The translations under genes were made by a program, and so were the position numbers. Shown piece by piece: positions 53,660 through 62,822 of a stretch of DNA of 64,000 bases (the stretch's first letter is position 1; every line of letters starts with the position of its first letter). Source of the DNA: JADJLQ01 sp964405735 (GTDB taxonomy: Bacteria > Bacteroidota > Bacteroidia > Chitinophagales > Saprospiraceae); NCBI GenBank assembly GCA_964405735.1, contig CAYOPD010000006.1:9307-73306 (forward strand). The letters are read 5' to 3'. Below the pieces are notes generated by a model. The model was not told where the DNA came from and ran no database searches. It saw only the letters and a list, made by a program, of their open reading frames with translations.

Positions 53660-53854
53660 TTGGATATGGACGGAGTTATTTTTGTAAATTATATGAATTC
53701 AGTTCATATATTCCTGATTTTAAGTATTATATATTACTTTACAGTTATTATATTATTGATTCCTCACATTTATATTATTGCTTTCGTCAAAGCTAAGTTG
53801 GCTTTGGGATTGACCATGTATCAATATTTCATTCACCAAGACGTAAAAAATTGA
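53660..53854 (+). CDS. Possible small membrane peptide, unknown
   Basis: 64 codons; MDMDGVIFVNYMNSVH then two hydrophobic segments (IFLILSIIYYFTVIILLIPH and IYIIAFVKAKLALGL). AT-rich sequence easily yields hydrophobic frames (TTT/ATT codons), so this may be spurious. It lies 75 nt upstream of the first island protein on the same strand. No homologue recognised. Confidence 0.2.
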   Translation: MDMDGVIFVNYMNSVHIFLILSIIYYFTVIILLIPHIYIIAFVKAKLALGLTMYQYFIHQDVKN

Positions 53855-53929
53855 GTTTTTTTCAAAATACTTCCCTTTAAAATATTGATATTTAGCTTAT
53901 TGTGATTAATATTGAATGAACATTTTATT

Positions 53930-55441
53930 ATGATAAATGAAATAAAATCCCTTGTAAACTTTGTAAACAAATGTAAAGTCCAACATCTGGAGATCTTCAC
54001 TCGGGAAGATTTTGGTAGAAGAAAGACAAAAATGGGGGAATTATTTGAACTGATCCGGGACTTAGATGTGAAGACAGAGGATGATTTAAAAACCGCTTTA
54101 TATGGTGATAAGATATTGGCTTATGGTTTTGATAAAATCTATTCAAGGTTCAAGGAAAAATTGTCAAATACCCTCTTTTTTATTGACACCCGGACCTCAA
54201 TGTTTAGCGAAAGGGCTATTGCCTATTACAACTGTTCAAGAAGGGCTTATATCACGCGGATACTGCTCGAACGCGGTTATCATAAATTTTCCATTTCCCT
54301 TGTTGAGAAAACTCTACCGGTAAGCCTTAAATTTGAGTTTAGTGATCTGTCGGTCCATTTTCTGAAAGCTTTGATCCGCCATTATAGTACCCGGAATATT
54401 GATTTAAAAAAGTTTGAAAAATATAAAGATATTTATCTGCCAGCTATCCAAACCCTCAATGCTGAGAATAAGTTGGAAATCATGGTTTCAAACATTGCTT
54501 ATGAAAGCAATGCTGCGCATGCTTCCAAGCACAGTATCATATCTGAGGATGCACTCCTTGATTCTGTGGAAACAGCAGAAAACCTTTTAAAGGGGGAGGC
54601 GTCCATCGATTCCATTATGGCCGCCTCAAAAATTTTACAGTATTATTTCAAACAGAAAAAAAATTATGGTGAATATAAAAAGATCACGGCCGAGGCAATA
54701 AAAAAGATAAGTGCAAAACCATTTAGATCTATCATTGCGATTGAGTCCCTGATTCACGCTCAACTGACTATGACCCTAATTACTAGGGATATCAAGTCAG
54801 CCGAGGCTATCCGATCTGAGTATTTCAACAGTATTAATATTGGGAATTTCAACTGGTACGTCATTCATTATTATTATGCATTGACCTTAATGCATGGAAA
54901 GTCGTACCAGAAAGCTTATGAAGTAGTTCAGTCCATTCTGAATTATAAATCTTTTTCCAAACAACCCCCCGTAATCAGGGAAAATTTTTATGTCTTGCAG
55001 GCCTATACGGAATTTCTTCTCAAAATCGGACGGATCCACCCGGTCGAACAGTCACTGGATTTCAGGCTTACCAAATTCTTGAACCAGGTGCCTGAATATT
55101 CTAAAGATAAACAGGGTGTAAATATTGCGATTATTCTGATCCAGGTCCTATATTTTCTGACGGAAAGTAAATATTCACGGATCATCGACCGGATGGAGTC
55201 TTTGAACCTTTATGCCTACCGACACCTAAAGCATGATGAAAGCTTTCGTTCACAATCCTTCATCAAGATGCTTACTGAGATGGTAAGGGCGGATTTTAGG
55301 AAAAATGGAACGGTCTTCCGCACAGGTAAAATTAAACAAAACTTAAAGAATGCGGCTATCGAAACTAACCCGGATTCGGCGGAAACCGAAATCATTCCAT
55401 ATGAGGATTTGTGGGAATTGATCTTGGAGCAATTGGAATAA
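53930..55441 (+). CDS. Unknown helical protein, island paralogue A
   Basis: 503 residues from ATG 53930 (MINEIKSLVNFVNK); a TTG at 53912 is the alternative. No signal peptide or membrane helix; almost wholly helical, with TPR-like spacing in the second half (WYVIHYYYALTLMHGKSYQKAYEVVQS; ENFYVLQAYTEFLLKIGR). The most conserved block versus the paralogue at 56412 is the C-terminal 125 residues, beginning PEYSKDKQGVN and including IIDRMESLNLYAYRHLKHDE, FRSQSFIKMLTEMVR, GTVFRT and EIIPYEDLWEL. A second conserved block lies at about 75-115 (FKEKLSNTLFFIDTRTSMF). No known domain recognised; likely a cytoplasmic scaffold or sensor. Confidence 0.75.
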   Translation: MINEIKSLVNFVNKCKVQHLEIFTREDFGRRKTKMGELFELIRDLDVKTEDDLKTALYGDKILAYGFDKIYSRFKEKLSNTLFFIDTRTSMFSERAIAYYNCSRRAYITRILLERGYHKFSISLVEKTLPVSLKFEFSDLSVHFLKALIRHYSTRNIDLKKFEKYKDIYLPAIQTLNAENKLEIMVSNIAYESNAAHASKHSIISEDALLDSVETAENLLKGEASIDSIMAASKILQYYFKQKKNYGEYKKITAEAIKKISAKPFRSIIAIESLIHAQLTMTLITRDIKSAEAIRSEYFNSINIGNFNWYVIHYYYALTLMHGKSYQKAYEVVQSILNYKSFSKQPPVIRENFYVLQAYTEFLLKIGRIHPVEQSLDFRLTKFLNQVPEYSKDKQGVNIAIILIQVLYFLTESKYSRIIDRMESLNLYAYRHLKHDESFRSQSFIKMLTEMVRADFRKNGTVFRTGKIKQNLKNAAIETNPDSAETEIIPYEDLWELILEQLE

Positions 55442-55952
55442 ACAACAAGGCTCAAGTTTTGACTAAAATAGGCTTGTGGCTATTGGGGTTGAGTCCTTGA
55501 AGGATAAATTTACGTCAAATGGTGACATTTGGCACCCAAACTATTTCCTGATCGGGGGAAATAGGTACTTTTATTCTGCGCAATAGAAGTATTTGGCCAA
55601 TAATTTTCAGTAAGAGTTGACACTTAAAGCAAATTGGTGTTCGGTAAACATATCAATTAGATCAATTTATATCCATATAGGAAACCATTGCTCTCTCCTT
55701 CGATTAGTATCAGGAATGGGCGGTTTATTAGTAATTTAAAAATGGCAAGCCAGGTTTAATAAATTTAATAACCTGTCTTTGTATAATTATAGATTATTAA
55801 AAAGATACTCGACGGGACCATTATGGATATTAGTCGTTCTTTAAAGAATGAATGTATAGGATATGGACAGGATAGGCTTTATTTTGGGAGTGTGGGTTGT
55901 AGTTTCGTGAAATTAAAATAAGTTCGCCAGTGGTTCGCCGCACAAATAAGCC
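55442..55952. other. Intergenic region between island genes
   Basis: 511 nt, AT-rich, no gene recognised on either strand. One hairpin, CAGGTT...AACCTG (about 55753-55777), is followed by T-rich sequence and could terminate the upstream transcript. Confidence 0.4.
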
Positions 55953-56234
55953 TTAGAGATTTGCCAGCCGCGTCCTATTTTCCCGAATTATTTTCCCGGG
56001 TACTTTAACTATTGGAATAAGCGATCCTTGGGTGCTTATTCTGCCGGATCCCTTCTGTAGTTGAGTGGCCAAAGCAGAATACCCCAGCTTCATCAGAATC
56101 TGGATCTGACAATCCGGGCTGATGAGTCCTCTCGGGATATTTAATTCTGCCCTGAGCAGTTTTCTCTGTAAAGTTCGCAGGCTGAGACCAAGTAAATCAG
56201 CCAATTGACTTTTTGTTAGTGGTTCATGTTTCAT
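55953..56234 (-). CDS. Small helix-turn-helix protein
   Basis: 93 residues. The first half is a HTH: PLTKSQLADLLGLSLRTLQR (helices 2-3, residues 6-25) followed by a second helical pair (SPDCQIQILMKLGYSAL), the layout of small MerR/excisionase- or phage-regulator-like DNA-binding proteins in Bacteroidota. The C-terminal 35 residues are basic and unstructured. It stands alone, opposite in direction to its two large neighbours, and could regulate them. Two copies of AAATTGTGA (56243-56251, 56281-56289) upstream of its start might be its operators. Confidence 0.6.
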   Translation of the reverse strand: MKHEPLTKSQLADLLGLSLRTLQRKLLRAELNIPRGLISPDCQIQILMKLGYSALATQLQKGSGRISTQGSLIPIVKVPGKIIRENRTRLANL

Positions 56235-56411
56235 TGATCTTCAAATTGTGATAGTGAAATATTTATCTAAACAAGATCTGAAATTGTGAATCACATACGA
56301 GTTTCCACTACTTGTTGAATAGGACAGGGCATTCTTTATAAAATTGGCATTGTTAAGTAGCAATTAATTGAAAATCAAGTAGATAAAATGCAAGATGTAG
56401 GTACTTAAAAT

Positions 56412-57947
56412 ATGAAAGTTATGTCAGAAATTATCTTTGATGAAATACGAGAATTAACATTACTTATTAAAAAGGCGAATGTAAATAAACTTGAAATTTT
56501 TTCTAGTGAAGATTTTGATAAAAATATTAATCTTATGACCAAAATATTCAATGGTCTAAGTTCAAATGAGATTGTGAATGTTTATCAATTAAGAGATTTT
56601 ATAAAAGTCGCTTCAAATTCGTCAGAATCTTCGTTTAATAAATTATTCTATAGATTTCGAGAAAAACTAGTTAATACTCTGTTTTTTATTAATACAAATT
56701 TAAGCTTATTTGGTGATAGAGCTAGAGCTTATTATGTGTGTTCTAAAAGAACTGTATTGGTAAGAATGATATCACAATTGGGTTTTAAAGAACTATCTCA
56801 ATCCATTGCTGAATCAACTATTGGAATTACATTAAAATATGAATTTACTGAATTAACTCTGATTTTAAGTAAATTATTAATAAATCAAATAGGTATTTTA
56901 AATAAAAAGAATAAAAATTATAATAAATATAAAATAATATATAAAAATGCAATAGACGTCTATTTTAAAGAACTTTCATTTTCTGAAAAATGTCACGAAT
57001 TAAATGCTTATCTAAACTCAACACATAAGCTTATTAATAACCCCATTAAATCTCCTGAAATCGAAAATTTGGTGAAAACCGCGTGGCAGTATGTAAAACA
57101 AAATCCTTCAATTGAACTTCTGAAAAATTGTTCGTTGGTAATCTTGAATTATGACAAAGAGAATAGACAGTTTTTACAGTATAAAAGCAATACATTTTTA
57201 TTTCTAAAAATGATTTTTGAAAAACCGTTTTTGTCATCAAATACATTGGAGTACATTATTAATGAATTATTTAAGGTTTTATTAATTACTAAAGATTTAA
57301 AGACGGTGCTTAAAATTAAAAATTTGTACTTTAAGTATATTACAGTTACAGAATTCAACTGGTTTGCAATACAAATAAGTTATATTCATACATTATTTCA
57401 CTGCAGGGATTATAATAGATGTTGGAACGAACTATTTATTTTTCATTCCAATAGTCAATTTAAAAGACAGCCTCAAATTGTATTACAACATTTTTTAATT
57501 TTTCAAGCATATGCCTATTTTCTTTGTAAAATAGGGAAGATTATTAATGTTACAACTGAAAAAGAATTTAGATTAAATAAATTTCTCAATGAAGTTCCAG
57601 AATATTCCAAAGACAAACAAGGTGTCAATATCCCTATAATCCTAATTCAAATCCTCTTTTTCCTGGCCGATCAAAAACACCATTTAATCATCGACAGAAT
57701 GGACTCCTTGAAACTGTACGCCTACCGTTATCTTAAAAAGGATGAAAATTTCAGGTCACAGTGTTTTATACGTATGCTGGGGGAGATGGTGAGGGCGGGC
57801 TTCAAACGGCAGGGTACTGTGTTCAGAACGCAGGCTCTGATGGATAAGTTGAAATCGGTGCCCATCGATACCTATCCGTCCACGGCGGAAAATGAAATCA
57901 TACCTTATGAGGACCTGTGGGAAATGGTTTTGGGTTTGCTTAAATGA
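56412..57947 (+). CDS. Unknown helical protein, island paralogue B; compositional mosaic
   Basis: 511 residues; ATG 56412 or the in-frame ATG 56421. Paralogue of the protein at 53930, same length and block order: KANVNKLEIFSSEDFD, FREKLVNTLFFINTNLSLF, then the C-terminal block PEYSKDKQGVN, IIDRMDSLKLYAYRYLKKDE, FRSQCFIRMLGEMVR, GTVFRT and ENEIIPYEDLWEM. Base composition changes sharply within the gene: 56881-56940 has 4 G/C in 60, whereas 57781-57840 has 36 in 60. The transition falls at about 57,600-57,660, where the conserved C-terminal block begins. This points to recombination or gene conversion of the 3' module. No membrane segment or catalytic motif seen. Confidence 0.75.
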   Translation: MKVMSEIIFDEIRELTLLIKKANVNKLEIFSSEDFDKNINLMTKIFNGLSSNEIVNVYQLRDFIKVASNSSESSFNKLFYRFREKLVNTLFFINTNLSLFGDRARAYYVCSKRTVLVRMISQLGFKELSQSIAESTIGITLKYEFTELTLILSKLLINQIGILNKKNKNYNKYKIIYKNAIDVYFKELSFSEKCHELNAYLNSTHKLINNPIKSPEIENLVKTAWQYVKQNPSIELLKNCSLVILNYDKENRQFLQYKSNTFLFLKMIFEKPFLSSNTLEYIINELFKVLLITKDLKTVLKIKNLYFKYITVTEFNWFAIQISYIHTLFHCRDYNRCWNELFIFHSNSQFKRQPQIVLQHFLIFQAYAYFLCKIGKIINVTTEKEFRLNKFLNEVPEYSKDKQGVNIPIILIQILFFLADQKHHLIIDRMDSLKLYAYRYLKKDENFRSQCFIRMLGEMVRAGFKRQGTVFRTQALMDKLKSVPIDTYPSTAENEIIPYEDLWEMVLGLLK

Positions 57948-58246
57948 GCATTTTGCAGATTAAACTTTAAGGGTATTCAATACTGAACTCTGCGAGGGGG
58001 TATGTCACAATCATTCGATTATATTTTTTATTAGAAGGCAAAATTTCCTGCAAATATTCATAAGAATCGCTAAAAGGGTTACCACAGCAAAATAAAGGTC
58101 TTGGATGAAAACATGAACATTTAAAATTCAATTCATTGTGTATCTCTGAAAGAAACCAAATTTTGACTTTTTGGTCACCCCCATCTCATCCCATTGAGCC
58201 CCGAATTCCCTACCTTAGCGCCTCCTAACCAATACCATAGCAATCT
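57948..58246. other. Right flank of the island, nothing recognised
   Basis: 299 nt between paralogue B and maeB. AT-rich until about 58,180, then normal composition. No gene, tRNA or direct repeat of the left flank found by eye. Confidence 0.4.
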
Positions 58247-60511
58247 ATGTCAGACCTGAAGAAGGATGCCCTCCAGTACCACCAGCAGGGGAGACCCGGG
58301 AAAATAGAAGTCATTCCATCAAAACCGCATGCCACCCAGCGGGACCTTAGCCTGGCTTATTCTCCAGGGGTGGCCGAACCCTGCCTGGCGATTAAAGCAA
58401 ATCCCGAAGACGTATATAAATATACCGCCAAGGGAAACCTGGTCGCCGTGATCTCCAACGGCACCGCCGTGCTCGGCCTCGGTAATATAGGGGCCGAAGC
58501 GGGCAAACCGGTGATGGAAGGCAAAGGCCTGCTGTTTAAAATTTACGCCGACATCGATGTCTTTGATATTGAGATCAATGAGACCGATCCCGACAAGCTG
58601 GTGGATACCATTAAAGCCATTTCGCCCACCTTCGGAGGGATCAACCTGGAAGACATCAAAGCTCCGGAATGTTTTTATATCGAGGACCGCCTGAAAAAAG
58701 AACTGGACATCCCCCTCATGCACGACGACCAGCACGGTACTGCCATCATCTCCTCGGCGGCACTGCTCAACGCCCTCCTGGTGGTGGACAAAAAAATCGA
58801 AGAAGTCAAAATCGTAGTCAGCGGTTCCGGCGCCTCGGCCATCTCCTGCTCCCGGTTATATATTAAACTGGGCGCCCGCCGTGAAAACATCGTCATGCTG
58901 GATTCGACAGGGGTCCTCAACCGTAAAAGAACCGACCTCAATAAACAAAAACAGGAATTCATCACCGACCGGGACGTCGATACCCTCGCCGAGGCCCTGG
59001 TGGATGCCGATGTTTTCCTGGGGCTCAGCGTTGCCGGTGTATTGAAAAAGGAGATGTTGTTGTCCATGGCCAAGGACCCTATCGTATTTGCCCTGGCCAA
59101 CCCGGACCCGGAAATCTCCTATGAGGATGCAACCAGCACCAGGGACGATGTGATCATGGCCACGGGACGTTCGGATTACCCCAATCAGGTCAACAATGTG
59201 CTCGGATTCCCCTATATTTTCCGGGGAGCGCTGGATGTGAGGGCCAAGGCGATCAACGATGAAATGAAACTCGCCGCGGCGATGGCACTGGCCGACCTGG
59301 CCAAACTCCCCGTACCCGAAGAAGTAAATTCCGCCTATGGAGGAACCAATCTCCATTTTGGCCCCGAATACATCATCCCCAAGCCGGTCGACCCCAGGCT
59401 GATCACCACCGTAGCCATTGCCGTGGCCAAAACCGCAATTGAAACCGGGGTAGCGCGCAAAAACATTGATGATTGGGAAGCTTATGGGGAGGAACTCACC
59501 AAAAGGCTGGGCCTGTATAAACCACTGATCCGCCAGATCCGCTCGAAGGCCAGGTCCAACCCCAAAAGGGTGGTCTTTGCCGAAGCCGAATCCTATAAGA
59601 TCCTGAAAGCAGCCGAAATCTGTATCGAAGAAAACCTGGCAAAACCCATCCTGCTGGGAAATGAAGAAAATATCAAAAGGAAAATTGAGGAATTTGACCT
59701 CTCCCTGGAGCAGGCGGTGATCATCGATCCCCGGTCCGAGAAAGAACAGGAAAGGAGGGCCCGTTTTGCCAACACCTATTTTAATAAACGTTGCCGCAAA
59801 GGAGTCACCCTGCGCTCAGCGCAGAACACCATGTTTGAGTGGAACTATTTCGGGCTCAGCCTGATCGAGCATGGTGAAGCGGATGCCATGGTCAGCGGTC
59901 TTACCGCCAATTATCCTGAATTCATGCGACCGGCACTGCGTCTGTTTGGCCAGGCCCAAAACGTCCATATCGTGGCTGGCATGGATATCCTGATGACCAA
60001 AAGAGGCCCGCTTTTTTTTGCGGATACCATGGTCAATCTCGACCCCGATGCCCGGACCATCGTAAACATCACCCTGCAAACAGCGGACCTGGTGCGCCGG
60101 TTTAACATCGTGCCCAAGATCGCCTTGCTTTCTTACAGCAACTTTGGATCTGTCAAAGGCATCGTGCCCACCAAAATGCGGGAAGCCGTATCCATCCTGC
60201 ACCGGGATCACCCTGACCTGCTGGTGGACGGGGATATCCAGGGAAATTTTGCCATAAACAGTGAGATGGTCAAAGAGGCCTTTCCCTTTTCCAAACTGGT
60301 GGATGGCCCGGCCAATACCCTGATATTCCCAAACCTGGCCTCCGCCCATATCGCTTTTAAATTATTGAAGGAAGGAGGCAATCTGGATTCCATCGGGCCG
60401 GTGCTCACGGGTTTGAAAAAATCCGTCCACGTCCTCTCTCTCGGCAGTACGGTGAGCGAGATCGTGAATATGGTCTCCATCGCCGTGGCCGATGCCCAGG
60501 ACAAGTCCTGA
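58247..60511 (+). CDS. maeB: NADP-dependent malic enzyme with phosphotransacetylase-like domain
   Basis: 754 residues, the MaeB two-domain architecture. Malic enzyme N-terminal (residues about 1-160: LSLAYSPGVAEPCL, KAPECFYIE) and NAD(P)-binding domain (about 165-400: DDQHGTAIISSAALLNAL, VSGSGASAISCSRLY, FALANPDPEISYEDA), then a phosphate acetyl/butyryltransferase-like domain (about 430-750: RVVFAEAESYKILKAAE, YSNFGS, DGDIQGNFAINSEMV, NLASAHIAFKLL). It decarboxylates malate to pyruvate; the second domain is regulatory (acetyl-CoA sensing) in the E. coli enzyme. Own unit upstream of aroC (43 nt). Confidence 0.95.
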   Translation: MSDLKKDALQYHQQGRPGKIEVIPSKPHATQRDLSLAYSPGVAEPCLAIKANPEDVYKYTAKGNLVAVISNGTAVLGLGNIGAEAGKPVMEGKGLLFKIYADIDVFDIEINETDPDKLVDTIKAISPTFGGINLEDIKAPECFYIEDRLKKELDIPLMHDDQHGTAIISSAALLNALLVVDKKIEEVKIVVSGSGASAISCSRLYIKLGARRENIVMLDSTGVLNRKRTDLNKQKQEFITDRDVDTLAEALVDADVFLGLSVAGVLKKEMLLSMAKDPIVFALANPDPEISYEDATSTRDDVIMATGRSDYPNQVNNVLGFPYIFRGALDVRAKAINDEMKLAAAMALADLAKLPVPEEVNSAYGGTNLHFGPEYIIPKPVDPRLITTVAIAVAKTAIETGVARKNIDDWEAYGEELTKRLGLYKPLIRQIRSKARSNPKRVVFAEAESYKILKAAEICIEENLAKPILLGNEENIKRKIEEFDLSLEQAVIIDPRSEKEQERRARFANTYFNKRCRKGVTLRSAQNTMFEWNYFGLSLIEHGEADAMVSGLTANYPEFMRPALRLFGQAQNVHIVAGMDILMTKRGPLFFADTMVNLDPDARTIVNITLQTADLVRRFNIVPKIALLSYSNFGSVKGIVPTKMREAVSILHRDHPDLLVDGDIQGNFAINSEMVKEAFPFSKLVDGPANTLIFPNLASAHIAFKLLKEGGNLDSIGPVLTGLKKSVHVLSLGSTVSEIVNMVSIAVADAQDKS

Positions 60512-60554
60512 CGGGATCTAAGCCGGACTGCGTACTTTTACAAAAAAAAAGAAC

Positions 60555-61634
60555 GTGGCCGGCAATCAGTTTGGAGAAATTTTCAGGGTCAGCACTTTTG
60601 GCGAGTCCCACGGTAAAGCGGTAGGCGTGATCATCGACGGTTGTCCTGCCGGCTTGCTGATCCAACCGGAATTTATTCAAAAAGAAATGGACCGCCGCAG
60701 ACCGGGCCAGTCCGCTATCGTCACCCAGCGTAAAGAAGCCGACGAAATTGAAATCCTTTCAGGGATTTACGAAAACCACACGACCGGAGCTCCCATCAGC
60801 ATGATGCTCAGGAATGTGGACCAACACTCTTCGGATTACGATCATATCAAGGACAAATTCCGGCCCTCTCACGCTGATTTTACCTATCAAAACAAATGGG
60901 GTCTGCGCGATCACCGGGGAGGTGGCCGTTCCTCGGCAAGGGAGACGGCAGCACGGGTGGCTGCAGGGGCAGTCGCCAAAATGTTTTTGCACCAGCTCGA
61001 TGTACATATCCATGGCTTTGTAAGCCAGGTTGGATCCATTCGTTATGAGCCGGATCTGGATGCTCTCAATCCTGCCGATATTGAATCCAACCCCGTCCGA
61101 TGCCCTGATCCTCTGATTGCAGAACAGATGATCGAACTGATCAGGGAAGTCCGCAAGGAAGGGGATACCATTGGAGGGGTGGTGACCTGCCTGATCAGGG
61201 GATGCCCCCCTGGCCTGGGCGAGCCGGCCTTCGATAAATTGCACGCCTGTCTTGGACATGCCATGCTCAGCATCAATGCCTGCAAGGGATTTGAGATTGG
61301 GTCCGGTTTTGCCGGGGTCAGCATGCGTGGCTCCCAACACAACGACCTTTTTTATAAAGAAGGGGATGCCATCCGCACCCGCAGCAACCACTCCGGCGGG
61401 ATCCAGGGCGGTATTTCAAACGGTATGGATATCTATTTCAGGGTTGCCTTTAAACCCGTGGCCACCATCGTCCCGCCCCAGGAATCCGTGGACCTGGAGG
61501 GTCATTCCGTCACCGTCACTGGCAAGGGCAGGCACGATCCCTGTGTGGTCCCCCGCGCCGTGCCGATCGTGGAAGCCATGGCGGCTTTGGTACTTGCTGA
61601 CCACGTCCTGAGACATCGGGCATCAAGAGTATAA
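60555..61634 (+). CDS. aroC: Chorismate synthase
   Basis: 359 residues from GTG 60555 (MAGNQFGEIFRVSTFGESHG), the conserved N-terminus. All three family signatures are visible: GESHGKAVGVIIDGCPAG, GLRDHRGGGRSSARETAARVAAGA, and RSNHSGGIQGGISNG. Uses FMNH2 to convert EPSP to chorismate, the last shared step of aromatic amino-acid synthesis. The C-terminus is complete (VLADHVLRHRASRV). It ends 5 nt before a word repeat and the scaffold gap, so downstream context is uncertain. Confidence 0.96.
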   Translation: MAGNQFGEIFRVSTFGESHGKAVGVIIDGCPAGLLIQPEFIQKEMDRRRPGQSAIVTQRKEADEIEILSGIYENHTTGAPISMMLRNVDQHSSDYDHIKDKFRPSHADFTYQNKWGLRDHRGGGRSSARETAARVAAGAVAKMFLHQLDVHIHGFVSQVGSIRYEPDLDALNPADIESNPVRCPDPLIAEQMIELIREVRKEGDTIGGVVTCLIRGCPPGLGEPAFDKLHACLGHAMLSINACKGFEIGSGFAGVSMRGSQHNDLFYKEGDAIRTRSNHSGGIQGGISNGMDIYFRVAFKPVATIVPPQESVDLEGHSVTVTGKGRHDPCVVPRAVPIVEAMAALVLADHVLRHRASRV

Positions 61635-61638
61635 TTAG

Positions 61639-61795
61639 GAATTAAAGAATTAAAGAATTAAAGAATTAAANNNNNNNNNNNNNNNNNNNNNNNNNNNNNN
61701 NNNNNNNNNNNNNNNNNNNNNNNNNNNNNNNNNNNNNNNNNNNNNNNNNNNNNNNNNNNNNNNNNNNNNNGAGTGCCATTCCCTTAATTCTTTAA
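61639..61795. repeat. AATTAAAG word repeat with inverted partner across the scaffold gap
   Basis: Left of the gap: four consecutive copies of (G)AATTAAA. Right of the gap: CTTAATTCTTTAATT, the reverse complement of the left word, and further TTAATT copies to about 61815. The two sides form an inverted repeat with the gap as its loop. Confidence 0.65.
61671..61770. other. Assembly gap (100 N)
   Basis: Exactly 100 undetermined bases, the conventional scaffold-gap placeholder; the true length is unknown and genes may be missing here. Confidence 0.98.
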
Positions 61796-61811
61796 TTATT
61801 AATTTCTTTAA

Positions 61812-62810
61812 TTATCTCTGATATGCCCAGGTTAAAAGGATCGCTCCCCAGGTATATCCACCTCCAAAAGCGGTCAGGACCAGTTTGTCCCCTTCCTTTA
61901 ATTGAGCTTCATATTCCCAGAGGCAGAGGGGAATGGTGGCTGCCGTAGTATTGCCGTATTTCTGGATATTGATCATGACTTTTTCGAGCGGGAAGTCGAG
62001 CATCTCGGCTACCGATTTGATGATCCGGTAATTGGCCTGGTGAGGGACAATCCAGTCAATGTCCGCAGATTGATAACCCGCGCGGCTGATCACTTCCTTG
62101 ACGGCTTCTGCCATGCCCTTCACTGCAGCTTTAAAAACCACTCGGCCATCCTGCCAGACGAAGTGTTCACGGTGGGCTACGGTTTCAACGGAAGGTGGAC
62201 GCAGGGACCCTCCGGATTTGATGCGAAGCATGTCTTTTCCGGAGGCATCGCCGAACAGTGCTATCTGTTCCAGGCCAAATTCATTGATGGACGGTTCCAG
62301 TAAAACGGCGCCGGCAGCATCCCCAAACAGGATGCAGGTGGACCGGTCGGTATAATCCGTGATGGAAGACATTTTATCGCTGCCCACCACGATCACCTTG
62401 CGGTGGGTGCCGGATTTGATAAACTGGGCGCCGGTTGCAAGGGCAAATAAAAATCCGGAACAGGCCGCGTTAAGGTCAAAACCATAGGCCCGGCTCAGGC
62501 CGCTGAGTTTGCAGATCTGGTTGGCGGTATCGGGTACCTGGTAATCCCCGGTCACGGTGGCGCAGATCAACAATTCCACATCCTCCGGGTCCGTGCCCGT
62601 TTTTTGCAGGAGGCCTTTCACGGCTTCTGCGCCCATGAAGGCGCTTGCTTTGTCCGGGTCCTTGAGGATATGCCTTTCTTTAATGCCTACCCTTTCCATG
62701 ATCCAGGCATCGTTGGTTTCCACCATCTTTTCAAGGTCCTTATTGGTCAGCACGTCTTCGGGCACAAAGGCATTCACGCCCGTAATGGCCACCGTAATGT
62801 CTCCACTCAT
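61812..62810 (-). CDS. fabH: Beta-ketoacyl-ACP synthase III
   Basis: 332 residues from the ATG at 62810 (MSGDITVAITGVNAFVP); a longer frame from 62861 would precede the promoter. Thiolase fold with Cys117 (NAACSGFLFAL), His257 (VPHQANYRI) and Asn287 (YGNTTAATIPL), the complete FabH catalytic triad. It condenses acetyl-CoA (or branched starters) with malonyl-ACP to begin fatty acid synthesis. A TACATTTG promoter box lies just 5 nt upstream. The gap follows its 3' end, so downstream fab genes, if any, are not visible. Confidence 0.95.
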   Translation of the reverse strand: MSGDITVAITGVNAFVPEDVLTNKDLEKMVETNDAWIMERVGIKERHILKDPDKASAFMGAEAVKGLLQKTGTDPEDVELLICATVTGDYQVPDTANQICKLSGLSRAYGFDLNAACSGFLFALATGAQFIKSGTHRKVIVVGSDKMSSITDYTDRSTCILFGDAAGAVLLEPSINEFGLEQIALFGDASGKDMLRIKSGGSLRPPSVETVAHREHFVWQDGRVVFKAAVKGMAEAVKEVISRAGYQSADIDWIVPHQANYRIIKSVAEMLDFPLEKVMINIQKYGNTTAATIPLCLWEYEAQLKEGDKLVLTAFGGGYTWGAILLTWAYQR

Positions 62811-62814
62811 GGGG

Positions 62815-62822
62815 CAAATGTA
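62815..62822 (-). promoter_or_regulatory. -7 promoter box for fabH
   Basis: Minus-strand TACATTTG, perfect TAnnTTTG match, only 4 nt from the start codon; implies a leaderless or near-leaderless transcript, or that the true start is further downstream. Confidence 0.4.

Larger units (their letters stand above)
53332..53929. other. AT-rich, gene-poor left flank of the island
   Basis: 598 nt of low-GC sequence with no recognised family. It holds a near-palindrome GATTCAATTTTGAATC (53602-53617), a possible 21-residue peptide on the minus strand and a possible 64-residue membrane peptide on the plus strand (both listed). No transposase, att site or tRNA is seen. Confidence 0.5.

Noticed and set aside
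53337..58246. Insertion sequence or prophage as the source of the AT-rich island
   Set aside because: No transposase, integrase, terminal inverted repeat, target duplication, tRNA or phage structural gene could be found.
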